A DNA stretch of 64,000 nt. Origin: Gordonia sp. (in: high G+C Gram-positive bacteria). Lineage in GTDB: Bacteria; Actinomycetota; Actinomycetes; Mycobacteriales; Mycobacteriaceae. The translations under genes and the position numbers were made by a program. The stretch is from contig NZ_JAGQTN010000275.1 in the NCBI RefSeq assembly GCF_020438995.1, forward strand, positions 34,543 through 98,542, given 5' to 3'. Each line of letters opens with the position of its first letter. The first letter of the stretch is position 1. Under the pieces are notes generated by a model. The model was not told where the DNA came from. It did no database searches and was given only the letters and a program-made list of their open reading frames with translations. Shown piece after piece: positions 23,384 through 35,800 of this stretch.

Positions 23384-23683
23384 ATGTCCAACAACGGCGT
23401 CATCGCCTACAACTTCGCCGGCCTCGACACCCTGTCCGGCGACCTCAAGAGCCAGTTCGCCAAACTCGGCGCCCTCGCCGACGAGCTCAAGGCGCAGGTC
23501 AACAAGCTCGGCGCCAACTGGCAGTCGCAGGAGGGCGCCGCAGCCTATCTCGCGTCACAGGCCAAGTGGGACAGCGCTTTCGCCGACGCCCGGGCCCAGC
23601 TGAACGGTCTCGGCAGCGGCGTCGAGAACGCGGGCATCATGATGCGCAACGCCGACCGCCGGGTGCGCGACAGCTTCGCCTGA
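23384..23683 (+). CDS. WXG100-family protein (EsxA-like)
   Basis: A 99-residue partner of the preceding protein, with AGGAG upstream. The turn motif is WQS (46-48), where Ser replaces the usual Gly. There is no YxxxD signal, as expected when only one partner of the dimer carries it. It is followed by a strong terminator at 23755-23793. Confidence 0.88.
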   Translation: MSNNGVIAYNFAGLDTLSGDLKSQFAKLGALADELKAQVNKLGANWQSQEGAAAYLASQAKWDSAFADARAQLNGLGSGVENAGIMMRNADRRVRDSFA

Positions 23684-23754
23684 CCTGGCCCCGCGATCAG
23701 GCGGGGAATTCGTCCGGTTCGGTGGGGCGTTCGCCCGCCGTGGCAGTATCGTCA

Positions 23755-23793
23755 ACGCTGACCGAGCCGCGCCCCGTGCGGCTCGGTCAGCGT
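23755..23793. terminator. Hairpin terminator of the ESX substrate operon
   Basis: Perfect 16-bp arms ACGCTGACCGAGCCGC and GCGGCTCGGTCAGCGT, 7-nt loop. It lies 72 bp after the second WXG100 stop and before the CDF transporter. Confidence 0.75.
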
Positions 23794-23860
23794 GGCGTGA
23801 GGACCGCCGCGCTGCCGATCCGGTGCGGCCGGCCGCACCGTCGCCACACCCAGGAGAGAC

Positions 23861-24787
23861 GTGTCCGCAGAGGGATCCAAGCGCGCGATCATCGCCGCGC
23901 TGCTGGCGAACGCAGGAATCGCCACCGCCAAGTTCATCGGCTTCCTGATCACCGGATCGTCATCGATGATCGCCGAGGCGGTGCACTCGGTGGCCGACAC
24001 ATCCAACCAGGGGCTGCTGCTGTTCGGCCAGAACCGGGCGGCCAAGCAGGCCAACCGCCTGCACCCGTTCGGGTACGGCCGCAGCCGCTACTTCTACTCG
24101 TTCGTGGTGGCGCTGGTGCTGTTCACGCTCGGGTCGATGTTCGCGATCTACGAGGGCATCGAAAAGATCCGGCACGCCGACGACCACGGACTCGAATCGC
24201 CGATCGTGGCCGTGGTGATCCTGGTGGTCGCGATTGCCCTGGAAGGCTACAGTTTCCGCACCGCCTACAAGGAGTCCAAGCCGCTCAAGGGCGGGGCCAC
24301 CTGGTGGCAGTTCATCCGCAACGCACGCACCCCCGAGTTGCCCGTCGTGCTGCTGGAGGACACCGGTGCGCTCGTCGGCCTGGTCCTGGCGCTCGGCGGT
24401 GTCGGCCTGACGATGATCACCGACAACGCGGTCTGGGACGGTGTCGGCACCCTGTCGATCGGTGTGCTGCTGGGCGTCATCGCGATCATCCTGATCGTCG
24501 AGATGCAGAGCCTGCTGATCGGTGAGGGAGCCACCGACGCCGAGGAGAAGGCACTGCTGGCCGAACTCACCGCGGCCGACGGCGTCGACCGGGTCATCCA
24601 TATGAAGACCCAGTACCTCGGTCCCGACGAGATGCTGGTGGCTGCCAAGATCGCCATCTCCCCGGGCAGCGACATCGGCAAGATCGCCGACACCATCAAC
24701 GCGGCCGAACTGCGTGTGCGCACGGCACTTCCGCAGGCGCGGCTGATCTACCTCGAACCCGACATCGACCACGGAGCGGTCAACTAA
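23861..24787 (+). CDS. Cation diffusion facilitator (CDF) transporter
   Basis: A 308-residue metal/H+ antiporter with six predicted transmembrane segments. Metal-site signatures are AEAVHSVADTSNQ in the second helix (HxxxD) and LLEDTGALVG in the fifth (ExxD region). A C-terminal cytoplasmic domain (about 215-300) follows. It exports Zn, Fe, Co or Mn; the metal cannot be told from sequence. Start: GTG with AGGAGAG upstream. Stands 55 bp before an APC permease in the same direction. Confidence 0.9.
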   Translation: MSAEGSKRAIIAALLANAGIATAKFIGFLITGSSSMIAEAVHSVADTSNQGLLLFGQNRAAKQANRLHPFGYGRSRYFYSFVVALVLFTLGSMFAIYEGIEKIRHADDHGLESPIVAVVILVVAIALEGYSFRTAYKESKPLKGGATWWQFIRNARTPELPVVLLEDTGALVGLVLALGGVGLTMITDNAVWDGVGTLSIGVLLGVIAIILIVEMQSLLIGEGATDAEEKALLAELTAADGVDRVIHMKTQYLGPDEMLVAAKIAISPGSDIGKIADTINAAELRVRTALPQARLIYLEPDIDHGAVN

Positions 24788-24841
24788 CGTAACGCCCATG
24801 GTCCGAAGCGTTCTCGCCCAGACAGGTCCGGGGGTTGTCGA

Positions 24842-26353
24842 ATGAGTTCCCTGTTCAGTCGCGTCAAGTCGGTCGAGCAGTCGATAGCCGACACCGACGA
24901 ACCCGATTCCAAACTCCGCAAGGACCTCACCGCCTGGGACCTGACGGTCTTCGGCGTGGCGGTCGTCGTCGGTGCCGGCATCTTCACGCTCACCGCGCGC
25001 ACCGCCGGCAACGTCGCAGGCCCGTCGGTGTCGCTGGCGTTCGTGATCGCCGCCGTCGCATGCGGCCTGGCCGCGCTCTGTTACGCCGAGTTCGCCTCGA
25101 CGGTGCCGGTCGCCGGCAGTGCTTACACCTTCACCTTCGCCACGTTCGGCGAGTTCCTGGCTTGGATCATCGGCTGGGACCTGATGCTGGAACTGGCGCT
25201 GGCCGCGTCGGTGGTGAGCAAGGGATGGTCCGCCTACCTGGGAGACTTCCTCGACATCACCACCACCGTCGATATCGGATTCGATTTCGACTGGGGTGCG
25301 GTGCTGCTGATCGCGGTCCTGACCGTGTTGCTGGCGCTGGGCACCAAGATCTCCTCGCGGGTCTCGCTCGTCATCACCTCCATCAAGGTGGGTGTGGTGC
25401 TGCTGATGATCATCGTCGGCGCGTTCTACATCAAGACGTCCAACTACAGCCCGTACATCCCCGACTCGGTGCCGTCGGACACCGGATCGGGCATCCACCA
25501 GACGCTGTTCTCAGCCCTCACCGGCGGCGGCGACACCGACTTCGGCTGGTACGGGCTGCTCGCAGCGGCATCGCTGGTGTTCTTCGCCTTCATCGGCTTC
25601 GATGTCGTGGCGACGACCGCGGAGGAGACCAAGGACCCGCAGCGGGCGCTGCCGCGGGGAATCCTCGGCTCGCTGGCCATCGTGACCGTGCTCTACGTGT
25701 TGGTCACGCTGGTGCTCACCGGCATGGTGCCCTACACCGACCTGGCCGGTGACAGCACACTGACCACCGCATTCGAGATCCGTGGCGTCACCTGGGTGGG
25801 CTGGATCATCAACCTCGGCGCCATCGCGGGCCTGACCACCGTGGTCATGGTGATGCTGCTGGGCCAGACGCGGGTGGCGTTCGCGATGTCGCGCGACGGT
25901 TTGCTGCCGCGTTCGCTGGCACACACCGGAAAGCGCGGCACACCCGCCCGGCTGACCGTCATCGTCGGCGTCACCTCGGCCGTGCTGGCGGCGATCTTCC
26001 CGATGGGCACCCTCGAGGAGATGGTCAACATCGGCACCCTGTTCGCATTCGTGCTGGTCAGCATCGGTGTGGTGGTTCTGCGGCGGACCCGGCCCGAGCT
26101 GTCGCGGGGATTCAAGGTCCCGCTGATGCCGGTGATCCCGATCCTCTCGGTGCTCGCCTGCCTGTGGCTCATGCTCAATCTGTCGATCGAGACTTGGCTG
26201 CGGTTCCTCGTGTGGATGGCGATCGGCCTGGTCATCTACTTCGCGTTCGGCCGCCGCAACTCCGTCTTCGCGCGACGCGAGCGCGGCGAGCTCGCGTCGG
26301 TGTCCGGACCCGGCGAGGCTCCGGAGGTCGACCTCGGCAAGGGCCCGGGCTGA
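24842..26353 (+). CDS. APC-family amino acid permease
   Basis: A 503-residue protein with about 12 transmembrane helices. The first helix region FGVAVVVGAGIFTLTARTAG is the unwound substrate-binding helix of cationic/neutral amino acid transporters (CAT/YhdG type). A later conserved segment reads FIGFDVVATTAEETKDPQRA. The C-terminal 40 residues are a charged cytoplasmic tail. Substrate unknown, probably a basic or branched-chain amino acid. Confidence 0.9.
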   Translation: MSSLFSRVKSVEQSIADTDEPDSKLRKDLTAWDLTVFGVAVVVGAGIFTLTARTAGNVAGPSVSLAFVIAAVACGLAALCYAEFASTVPVAGSAYTFTFATFGEFLAWIIGWDLMLELALAASVVSKGWSAYLGDFLDITTTVDIGFDFDWGAVLLIAVLTVLLALGTKISSRVSLVITSIKVGVVLLMIIVGAFYIKTSNYSPYIPDSVPSDTGSGIHQTLFSALTGGGDTDFGWYGLLAAASLVFFAFIGFDVVATTAEETKDPQRALPRGILGSLAIVTVLYVLVTLVLTGMVPYTDLAGDSTLTTAFEIRGVTWVGWIINLGAIAGLTTVVMVMLLGQTRVAFAMSRDGLLPRSLAHTGKRGTPARLTVIVGVTSAVLAAIFPMGTLEEMVNIGTLFAFVLVSIGVVVLRRTRPELSRGFKVPLMPVIPILSVLACLWLMLNLSIETWLRFLVWMAIGLVIYFAFGRRNSVFARRERGELASVSGPGEAPEVDLGKGPG

Positions 26354-26463
26354 TCCGTACCCGCACCTGAGGGCACCCTAACCGGAGGGCGTCCGATAGC
26401 CTCGGTGTCGACTGCTTACGCGCCGGCCGAGAAACAGCGCCGCGCATCGACGAAGGGTTATAG

Positions 26464-27915
<1,452 letters not shown>

Positions 27916-27950
27916 GTTGTCAACTGCCGGAACGGAAGTCGTTCGGTGAT

Positions 27951-27985
27951 ACAGACACCCCCGTCCATCCGACGGGGGTGTCTGT
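27951..27985. terminator. Bidirectional hairpin terminator
   Basis: Perfect 15-bp arms ACAGACACCCCCGTC and GACGGGGGTGTCTGT with a 5-nt loop, between the convergent ahcY and tmk genes. Confidence 0.78.
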
Positions 27986-27988
27986 GGT

Positions 27989-28621
27989 TCACGGGTGCAG
28001 TTCGGCGGCGAGTGCGGCCGGGTCGGAACCGTCGGTGAGAATCCACGGGGAACGCCAGTTCGATTGCGCCAGTTGGTGATAGACGTCGTCGACGCGGCGC
28101 TGCAGACTGTCGTCGCGTTCGTATACGTCGCGCATCCGAGCCGCGTCGGACTCCGCCCGTCCCCGTGCCCGCGACATCGCGACCTCCGGGGTGACGCCCA
28201 GCAGCACGTGCCGGTCGGGGACGGGCAGGCCGAACCGGCCGAACTCCAGCGTGTCCACCCACGACACCACCTCGCCGCCGGCGTCCTGAAGCAGTCGGCC
28301 CGCGTTGTAGGCCGCGTTCGAGGCCACGTACCGGTCGCAGACGACGATGTCGCAGTCGGCCGCCGCGGCGGCGATCGAACTGCGTGCCTCCCGCCGGTCG
28401 AGCGCGAACATCAACGCCATCGCGTACACGCTCTCACACAGATCCCCGTGCGAGCCGTGCAGCGCCTCCGAGGCGAGATCGGCGTGCACCGACTGCCCGT
28501 AGCGGGGGAACGTGAAGTGCGCCACGCGCAGCCCCGCTGACTGCCAGATGGCGGTCAGCGCGGTCACCAGAGTGTTCTTGCCCGCGCCGTCGAGCCCTTC
28601 GATGGCGATGAGTTGGCCCAT
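27989..28621 (-). CDS. tmk: Thymidylate kinase
   Basis: Phosphorylates dTMP to dTDP. The 210-residue product has P-loop IEGLDGAGKNTL at the N terminus, the dTMP-binding FPRYGQSVHADLASEALHG and DRYVASNAAYNAGRLL, as in M. tuberculosis Tmk (mycobacterial type, with N in the P-loop). Start: ATG at 28621; the upstream extension to 28768 is non-coding. The neighbours ahcY and mtrA match the mycobacterial order. Confidence 0.95.
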   Translation of the reverse strand: MGQLIAIEGLDGAGKNTLVTALTAIWQSAGLRVAHFTFPRYGQSVHADLASEALHGSHGDLCESVYAMALMFALDRREARSSIAAAAADCDIVVCDRYVASNAAYNAGRLLQDAGGEVVSWVDTLEFGRFGLPVPDRHVLLGVTPEVAMSRARGRAESDAARMRDVYERDDSLQRRVDDVYHQLAQSNWRSPWILTDGSDPAALAAELHP

Positions 28622-28749
28622 GACCGGACATCGTAACCGTCGCCGCGGTCCGATGCCGGGCGGACCCGGGTGGTAAAAGGCCAGGTCGGGGGTGGGGTAT
28701 CGACCGGATCGGCGCGTCATGGTCGTCGTTTTCCGGCGAAGATGCCACC

Positions 28750-29436
28750 ATGGGAGCCATGAAGCCACGGATCCTTGTTGTCGACGACGACGCCGCGCTC
28801 GCCGAAATGCTGACGATCGTGCTTCGTGGCGAGGGATTCGAACCGTTCGTGGTGGGGGAGGGAACCCAGGCGCTGTCCGCCGTCCGCGAGATCCGGCCCG
28901 ACCTCGTCCTGCTCGACCTGATGCTGCCGGGTATGAACGGCATCGACGTGTGCCGGGTGCTGCGCGCCGACTCCGGCGTCCCCATCGTCATGCTCACCGC
29001 GAAGTCCGACACCGTCGACGTGGTCCTGGGCCTCGAATCCGGCGCCGACGACTACATGGTCAAGCCGTTCAAACCGAAAGAACTCGTCGCCCGCATCCGG
29101 GCCCGGCTGCGCCGCACCGACGACGAACCCGCCGAACTCCTGTCGATCGGGCCCGTCGAGATCGACGTTCCCGCGCACAAGGTCAGCCGTGACGGCGTAC
29201 CCATCTCGCTTACCCCCCTCGAATTCGATCTCCTCGTGGCGCTCGCCCGTAAACCGCGGCAGGTGTTCACCCGCGACGTCCTGCTCGAACAGGTCTGGGG
29301 CTATCGGCACCCCGCCGACACCCGTCTGGTGAACGTCCACGTGCAGCGGCTGCGAGTGAAAGTCGAAACCGATCCGGAGAACCCGGAGATCGTGCTGACC
29401 GTGAGAGGGGTCGGTTACAAGGCCGGACCGCCGTGA
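28750..29436 (+). CDS. mtrA: Response regulator MtrA
   Basis: OmpR/PhoB-family regulator of cell division and wall genes, the partner of MtrB. 228 residues: receiver domain with acidic pocket VVDDD, phospho-acceptor Asp56 (LLDLMLPG) and Lys in VKPF, then a winged-helix DNA-binding domain ([20 protein letters not shown]). Start: ATG at 28750; ATG at 28759 gives [11 protein letters not shown] and is equally possible. Overlaps mtrB by four bases (GTGA). Confidence 0.97.
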   Translation: MGAMKPRILVVDDDAALAEMLTIVLRGEGFEPFVVGEGTQALSAVREIRPDLVLLDLMLPGMNGIDVCRVLRADSGVPIVMLTAKSDTVDVVLGLESGADDYMVKPFKPKELVARIRARLRRTDDEPAELLSIGPVEIDVPAHKVSRDGVPISLTPLEFDLLVALARKPRQVFTRDVLLEQVWGYRHPADTRLVNVHVQRLRVKVETDPENPEIVLTVRGVGYKAGPP

Positions 29437-31073
29437 TCCGACGTTCCAGGCGAATCAACAGCACCCTGGGGCGGATCACACGGGCAGCCGCACGCTTCGG
29501 CCGCTCCTTCGGAAAGATCTGGCGTCGCTCGCTGCAACTGCGAGTGGTGGTGTCGACGCTGCTGCTGTCGTTCGTGGTGCTGCTTGTCCTCGGGCTGGTG
29601 CTGGTCAGCCAGATCACCGACAGCCTGCTCAACGTGAAACTGGCCGCCGCCACCGAAGCCCTCGACCGTGCCCGCGTCACCGTCGAACGCGACCTGTCGA
29701 GTTCGGACGGCGCCATGTCGACGGAGACCCGGCTGCGTCAGACGCGGTCGCTGCTCACCGACCGTGGCACCAACTCCGGACAGGGTTCGGACGACGTCGG
29801 GTCCTTCGACACCGTGCTGGTGGTGCGCAACTCCGTGCGCGACGGCCACGAAACCATCGCCGGGCCGGCCAACGAGGTGCCCACCAATCTGCGCAGCATG
29901 GTGCAGGGCGGGCAGGTCGCCTACCAGTACTCGTCCGTCGACAACGGCTCCGGCACCAACGTCCCCGCACTCATCGTCGGCACGCCCACCAACTCGGCGA
30001 TCGCCGGGCTTGAGCTGTACCTGGTGTTCCCGCTCACCAATGAACAAAAGATGGTGAATCTCGTGCGCGGCACCCTGCTCACCGGTGCCGTCGTGCTGCT
30101 CGGATTGCTCGCCGCCATCGCGTGGCTGGTGTCCCGGCAGGTGGTCATCCCTGTCCGGTCGGCCTCCCGAATCGCCGTCCGATTCGCCGACGGCCGCCTC
30201 AAGGAACGCATGCCCGTGCGCGGCGAGGACGACATCGCCCGGCTCGCGACGTCGTTCAACGATATGGCCGAGAGCCTGTCCAAACAGATCACCCACCTCG
30301 AGGAGTTCGGCGGACTCCAGCGCCAGTTCACCTCCGATGTCAGCCACGAACTGCGCACCCCGCTCACAACCGTGCGCATGGCCTCGGACCTGCTCTACGA
30401 AGCCCGCGACGAGCTCGACCCCATGTACAAACGATCCGTCGAACTCCTCGACAAAGAACTCGACCGATTCGAAACCCTGCTCACCGAACTGCTCGAGATC
30501 TCCCGCCACGACGCCGGCATGGCCGAACTGGCCGCCGAACGCATGGACATGGCCATCCCCATCGACGGGGCGCTGGCCACCGTCCGCCACCTCGCCGATG
30601 ACACCGGTACTGAACTCGTTCTCGACCTGCCCGCCGAACCCGTCCTCGCCGAGATCGATCCGCGCCGCGTCGAACGGATCCTGCGCAACCTGCTGGCCAA
30701 CGCCATCGACCACGGCGAGCACAAGCCGGTCACCCTCACCATGCGATCGGACGGCGACGCCGTCGCGATCACCGTCCGCGACAATGGCATCGGCCTGCGG
30801 CCAGGCGAAGAGAAACTCGTATTCAACCGATTCTGGCGGTCGGATCCGTCCCGGGTCCGCCGCTCCGGTGGCACCGGACTCGGCCTGGCCATCAGCATCG
30901 AGGACGCACGCCTGCACCAAGGCCGGCTCGAAGCGTGGGGCGAACCGGGCAAAGGCACCTGTTTCCGGCTCACCCTGCCGCTCGTGCGGGGCCACAAACT
31001 GCTCGGTAGCCCACTGCCGCTCAAACAATCCGGCAACGGCAGAGTCCTGGCGACCGAAGGAGACACCTCGTGA
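29433..31073 (+). CDS. mtrB: Sensor histidine kinase MtrB
   Basis: A 546-residue membrane kinase. Two transmembrane helices (about 36-58 and 212-232) flank an extracytoplasmic domain, then come HAMP, a HisKA domain with phospho-acceptor His305 in [14 protein letters not shown], and an ATPase domain with N, G1 and G2 boxes ([26 protein letters not shown]). In mycobacteria it phosphorylates MtrA and is modulated by LpqB. Overlaps mtrA and lpqB by four bases each. Confidence 0.97.
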   Translation: MIRRSRRINSTLGRITRAAARFGRSFGKIWRRSLQLRVVVSTLLLSFVVLLVLGLVLVSQITDSLLNVKLAAATEALDRARVTVERDLSSSDGAMSTETRLRQTRSLLTDRGTNSGQGSDDVGSFDTVLVVRNSVRDGHETIAGPANEVPTNLRSMVQGGQVAYQYSSVDNGSGTNVPALIVGTPTNSAIAGLELYLVFPLTNEQKMVNLVRGTLLTGAVVLLGLLAAIAWLVSRQVVIPVRSASRIAVRFADGRLKERMPVRGEDDIARLATSFNDMAESLSKQITHLEEFGGLQRQFTSDVSHELRTPLTTVRMASDLLYEARDELDPMYKRSVELLDKELDRFETLLTELLEISRHDAGMAELAAERMDMAIPIDGALATVRHLADDTGTELVLDLPAEPVLAEIDPRRVERILRNLLANAIDHGEHKPVTLTMRSDGDAVAITVRDNGIGLRPGEEKLVFNRFWRSDPSRVRRSGGTGLGLAISIEDARLHQGRLEAWGEPGKGTCFRLTLPLVRGHKLLGSPLPLKQSGNGRVLATEGDTS

Positions 31074-32812
31074 CCGCCCGCACCCGGGCGACGGTGATCG
31101 GGGTGCTGCTCACCGTGCTCGCACTGGTCGTCGGGGGCTGCGGAACCATACCCGACAACTCCTCACCCCAGCCGATCCGCGCATTCCAGCGTGAGAACCC
31201 GCCCAACGCCGTCCCCGTTCCACAACCGGACATGGACTCCGAAGCGCTCGTGCGGGCCTTCGTCAAAGCCACCGCCAACCCCCGTGGCAACTACCGCGCC
31301 GCCCGCAAGTTCCTCACCAGAACAGCCTCGGCGCAATGGGATTCCAGCGGCGACATGGTGGTCGTCGACGAAGTGAACGTATTCATCGACGAACGCAGCG
31401 CCACCACCGTGCGACTGCGTCTGGTCGGTGACAACGTGGGCACCCTGCGACCCGACGGGCAACTGCTACCGGCCACCGGACGTGTCGCGGCCACCTTCGA
31501 CCTGCGCCGCGTCAACGACCAGTGGCGTATCGACGGCCGGCTGCCCAACGGCACCCTCATCGACAAGAATCAGTTCGAATCGCTGTACCGCTCGGCCACC
31601 CTGTACTTTCCCAACAGCGACCGCACGGCTCTCGTGCCCGACCCGCGCTGGCTGTACGCGGGCACCGACACCGATCCGGGCACCCTTGTCCAGCGGCTCA
31701 TCGCCGGACCGTCGACCGACCTACGAGCCGCCGCCGGCACCGCCTTCCCCCGCAACGCCGCGCTGCGCGGCAAAGTGAGCGCCGTGCGTGACGGCGGAGT
31801 CCAAGTGCCGCTCACCGGAGTCGGCGGACTCTCCGACACCGACGAACACGTGATGGTCGCCCAGATCGTGTACACCTTCGAAGGCCTCGAAATCGGTGGG
31901 CCCTACCAGATCACCGACGACGGCGTCCCACTGCGAACCGACCGGCCCAAAGGCTGGAAGACCACCGACGTGGAGCAATTCGACCCGAATGGGGCGGTCG
32001 GCACCGACATAGGACTCCACGTCATCCGCGACGGGGCGCTGCTGCACGTCGGTGACACCACCACCACACCCGTCACCGGTGAACTCGGCGCCGGCGACGA
32101 CCTGCGCATCGCGACCATCTCGGCCGACGGCAAGCGTGTCGCCGGAGTCCTGGCCCGCAGTCCCGGAGCGGCATCCTCCGAACTCGTGGTCGCACCTTAC
32201 GGCGGCGTACTGGCCACCCTCGTCTCCGGAGCCGCCATCACCCGGCCGTCGTTCGGGCGCACCTCCGGCACCCTGTGGGCCGTCGTCGACGGCCGCGTCC
32301 AGCGATGGCAACGCGAAGACGACGGCATCGACCACGCCGCCGCCGTCGACATCACCGCAGTCAACAACCTCGTTCGCGGAGCCATCACAGATCTCCAGGT
32401 CGCACCCGACGGCGTGCGCATCGCCATGGTCGTCGACGGGCAACTCGTCTTCGCCGTCGTCGCCACCAACGCCGAAGGCCGCGTCATGCTCACCGGCCCC
32501 AGAATCGCCGCCTACAACGTCGGCAGCAGAGTCACCGCCATCGACTGGGCCTCACCCACCACCCTGATGCTCGCCCGTGACTCACCCGAATCACCGGTCC
32601 TGCAACTGTCCATCAACGGCACCCAGGCCGTCGGCCTGCTCAGCGGCAACCTGTCACCCCCCGTCCGATCGGTCGCCGCGGATGTGGCCACCGTCTACGT
32701 CGGCGACAGCCGCGGCGTCCTCAGCCTCGGCCGCACCAACGGCGAACCCGACCAATACTGGACCGAAGTCGAGACCGCGATGACCCCGGGCGCGATCCCG
32801 GTCCTGCCGTAA
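31070..32812 (+). CDS. lpqB: Lipoprotein LpqB
   Basis: A 580-residue exported lipoprotein: signal peptide with lipobox VVGGC, then a GerMN domain (about 120-250) and a C-terminal beta-propeller-like region. In mycobacteria LpqB interacts with the MtrB sensor domain and tunes MtrA phosphorylation. Start GTG overlapping the mtrB TGA (GTGA). It ends 37 bp before the convergent caspase-like gene, an insertion relative to the mycobacterial order. Confidence 0.95.
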   Translation: MTARTRATVIGVLLTVLALVVGGCGTIPDNSSPQPIRAFQRENPPNAVPVPQPDMDSEALVRAFVKATANPRGNYRAARKFLTRTASAQWDSSGDMVVVDEVNVFIDERSATTVRLRLVGDNVGTLRPDGQLLPATGRVAATFDLRRVNDQWRIDGRLPNGTLIDKNQFESLYRSATLYFPNSDRTALVPDPRWLYAGTDTDPGTLVQRLIAGPSTDLRAAAGTAFPRNAALRGKVSAVRDGGVQVPLTGVGGLSDTDEHVMVAQIVYTFEGLEIGGPYQITDDGVPLRTDRPKGWKTTDVEQFDPNGAVGTDIGLHVIRDGALLHVGDTTTTPVTGELGAGDDLRIATISADGKRVAGVLARSPGAASSELVVAPYGGVLATLVSGAAITRPSFGRTSGTLWAVVDGRVQRWQREDDGIDHAAAVDITAVNNLVRGAITDLQVAPDGVRIAMVVDGQLVFAVVATNAEGRVMLTGPRIAAYNVGSRVTAIDWASPTTLMLARDSPESPVLQLSINGTQAVGLLSGNLSPPVRSVAADVATVYVGDSRGVLSLGRTNGEPDQYWTEVETAMTPGAIPVLP

Positions 32813-32849
32813 CGGGAATGACACCGAAGATGCACTCTCGTCGGCGGTG

Positions 32850-35800
32850 TCAATTCAGTTCGATCGTCGTCAGGCCTTCGCTATCGCCGATGACCAGTCG
32901 CGATCCGTTTCCGAGCAATGTGGCCGGCGCGATCCGCCGGCGAAGTACCTCGACGATTGTCCCGGTGTGGGGGTTCCAGAGGCGGATAGTCCTGTCGGTG
33001 CCGGCGGAGGCCAGGAGGGTGTCTCCGGTGCTGGTGGTGGTGACCGCGAGCGCTGACACCGGGCCGTCGTGGCCGGTAAGTGGGTGACCGTGGGCGGTTC
33101 CGGTGCGGGGGTTCCAGAGCCGGATGGTTCCGTCTTTGCCTGCTGAGGCAAGGAGGGGTTCGCCCGTGCTGTCGCCGATGGCCGCGAGCGCGCTCACCCA
33201 GCCGGTGTGGCCGGTGAGTGGGTGGCCGTGTGGGGTGCCGGTGTAGGGGTTCCAGAGCCGGATTGTGAGGTCCGCACTCGCGGAGGCCAGCAGGGGCTCG
33301 CCTGTGTCGGTGGTGGTGACCGCGAGCGCCGACACCTTGTCGTCGTGGCCGGTGAGTGGTTTGCCGCGGGCGGTACCCGTGTGGGGGTTCCAGAATCGGA
33401 TGGTTCGGTCGGCGCCGCCGGAGGCCAGGAGGGTTTCTCCGGTGCAGGTGATGGTCGTGAGCGCCCGGACCGGGCCGGTATGGCCGACGAGTGGGGTGCC
33501 ATGGGGAGTGCCGGTGTGGGGGTTCCAGAGTCGGATCGTGCCGTCGTCGCCGGCTGAGGCCAGGAGCGGGTCACCGGTGCAGCTGGTGGTCACCGTGAGC
33601 GCCCGCACCGGGCCCGTATGGCCGGTGAGTGGGTGGCCGTGTGGGGTGCCGGTGTGGGGGTTCCAGAGTCGGATGGTGCCGTCGTCGCCGGCTGAGGCCA
33701 GGAGTGGGTCGCCGGTGCTGGTGGCGATGACCGCGAGCGCCCGTACCGGGCCCGAGTGAGCGATGATTGTGAGGACACTGTCGTCAGTTGAGATATTGCT
33801 CCACAGTGTGCGGTACAGCGGAGCGAATCCTGCCGGGTTGATGAGGGAAAGTGCGCCGACCGCCGCCGCGCTCTCGAGCACATACGCGAGATTGGCTGTG
33901 GGGTCGTCCCCGAGCAGCGGTCGGGCGCGGCGGTAGACACGGACGATCTCGGTGCTTGCCGGGGTCGCGTCGATGAGCAGTGGTGTCAGAGTCATGGGAT
34001 CGGCCGTGGCGAGGAACCCGCCGTCCCTGATCAGGTCGTCGAGGGTTCCGGCCGGCCCGGCGTACGCGTGCTGGGCGAGGTAGGTGCTGACATAGGGGTG
34101 GGCGCGGTCCCAACGCCGGGCATCGGTGCTGTCTGTGGGGACGGTGCGCACAAGTGCACGGGTGATCTCGTACTCGATATCTTTGGTGCCTGCTTCGGCA
34201 TTGCCCGATTCGGTGGGGGCGGTTGCCGACAGCCGCAGATATCGTGACAACTCTTCGTGGAACGGGCGAAAGACCGAGCGTCCGCCCGGGCCGAGGTCTT
34301 CGATGATGAAGGCGCCCGCGTCATTCAGGAGCGTGCGCACATCGTCATCGCTGATGGGGGCGTCGCCGACAGAAGTGTGCAGGTGTGCGTCCTCGTTGCG
34401 TAGTCCCGCGAGCGTTCGGGCGATCTGCACCCAGATCATTTCCCACGGCAGTCCCGGCCCGCGAGCCCAGGCGAGAGCCTCGAGCAGCGCACGCATGGTG
34501 GGCGCTCGGGCGCCGAATCGGTCGAGATCTTCTTTGAAGGCGTCACTGAGGCCGTTCGGCAGCAGTTCGGTCCAATGCGCGGTTGACGGGTCGACACGCT
34601 CCGGGCGTGCGCGTAGCGCGTGCGCGATCACCCGGGCCACGAGAAAAGATTCGACGCGGTGATCGGTCGCACGATCGGCGATGGCAGATGCGACGGCAAC
34701 CGTGTCGGGATGCCCGAGCGCATACGGACTGTCGGTATCCGGTTCGTGCGTTGCAGCGAGTAGGTGCGATATGTAGTCGGTGAGTGCGGCAGGGTCGTGA
34801 TATGCGGCCGTATCCAGGTCGAGCGTCATCGCCGGCATGTCAGGGGGCGGCAGAACGTGTCGTCGTGCGCCGAAGACGACGCGAACCCCGCACTGCGTCA
34901 GTGGCAGGAGCAGGTCGTCGCGGACCGAGTGCGGTTTGGTGGCCTCGTCGACCGCGTCGACCAAAACTATCCGCCCCGGTGGTGATGCGTTGTTTCGCAG
35001 CAGTTCGAGGAGTGAGTGTGCCCCGTGCGCGTCCAGTTCGAGGTCGGTCGCGATACGCGCCCCGATCTGATCGGCATTGAGGCCCCGGGCGTGAATGGCG
35101 ACGATATCGGTCGCTCCGGGCAACGATTGCGCGGCTTGATGCGCGAGTGAGGTCGTTGTCGTGTGCCGCAAGAGGTTGTCGCGGGTGGCGTCGTCGGCCA
35201 GGAGTGTCATCAGTGCCAGCAGCGACGACTTGCCGGTTCCGGGGCTGCCGGTGACGACAGCGAGCTCGGTCTCGTCAGGATCGGTGATCCACTGTGCGAG
35301 GTCGGTTGCCGCCCGGAGGCGTCCGGTGCGTCCGGCCAGGTAGAACCCCGTGGCCGCGGGGCTGTCGGTGCCACGTGCCTTCGACGTCCAGTGCTGGGCA
35401 TCGACGGTGAGGCCGGCGACGTCGGGCATAAAGCCCGGGTTGGGGAAGAACGGTGGATTGCCGGTGAGTCGGCCATTCGGAGGAAAGAGTTCAGACGTCT
35501 GATTTGCTTGCGAGCGTTCGAGTCCGGTGTTCACCTTCCCGAGGAGGGTGAGCAGGGGTATTTCACGCGGTGATGCGCCGACAGTCGTATCGGTCAATGC
35601 CTGCGCCAGCGATTTGGTGAACAGCCCTGCGCCGGCCCACTGTCTGTCGCCGGCCGTGGCCCAGATCCACAGGTTGGTGTGTACCGGGTTCTTTCGCTGC
35701 GTGAGCAGTGCGTCTTGCAATACCTCGAGTGCGCCGCCCCCGGAGAAGCAGCAGTCGAGAATGATCAGGGTGAGTGCCTGCTCCGGGTGGAGATCGCCGG

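Noticed and set aside
23960-25498. 512-codon antisense frame over the CDF and APC genes
   Set aside because: Spans two genes and their intergenic gap in the wrong direction; no motif.
28434-29012. Frame antisense/overlapping tmk start and mtrA
   Set aside because: Covers the divergent promoter region and parts of both genes in a wrong frame.
29415-31028. 537-codon open frame antisense to mtrB
   Set aside because: Shadow of mtrB; composition (Gly/Asp/His-rich) is typical of antisense frames in high-GC DNA.
32973-33797. Regular repeats at first resembling a CRISPR array
   Set aside because: 138-bp period, in frame, coding for WD40 units of the caspase-like protein.
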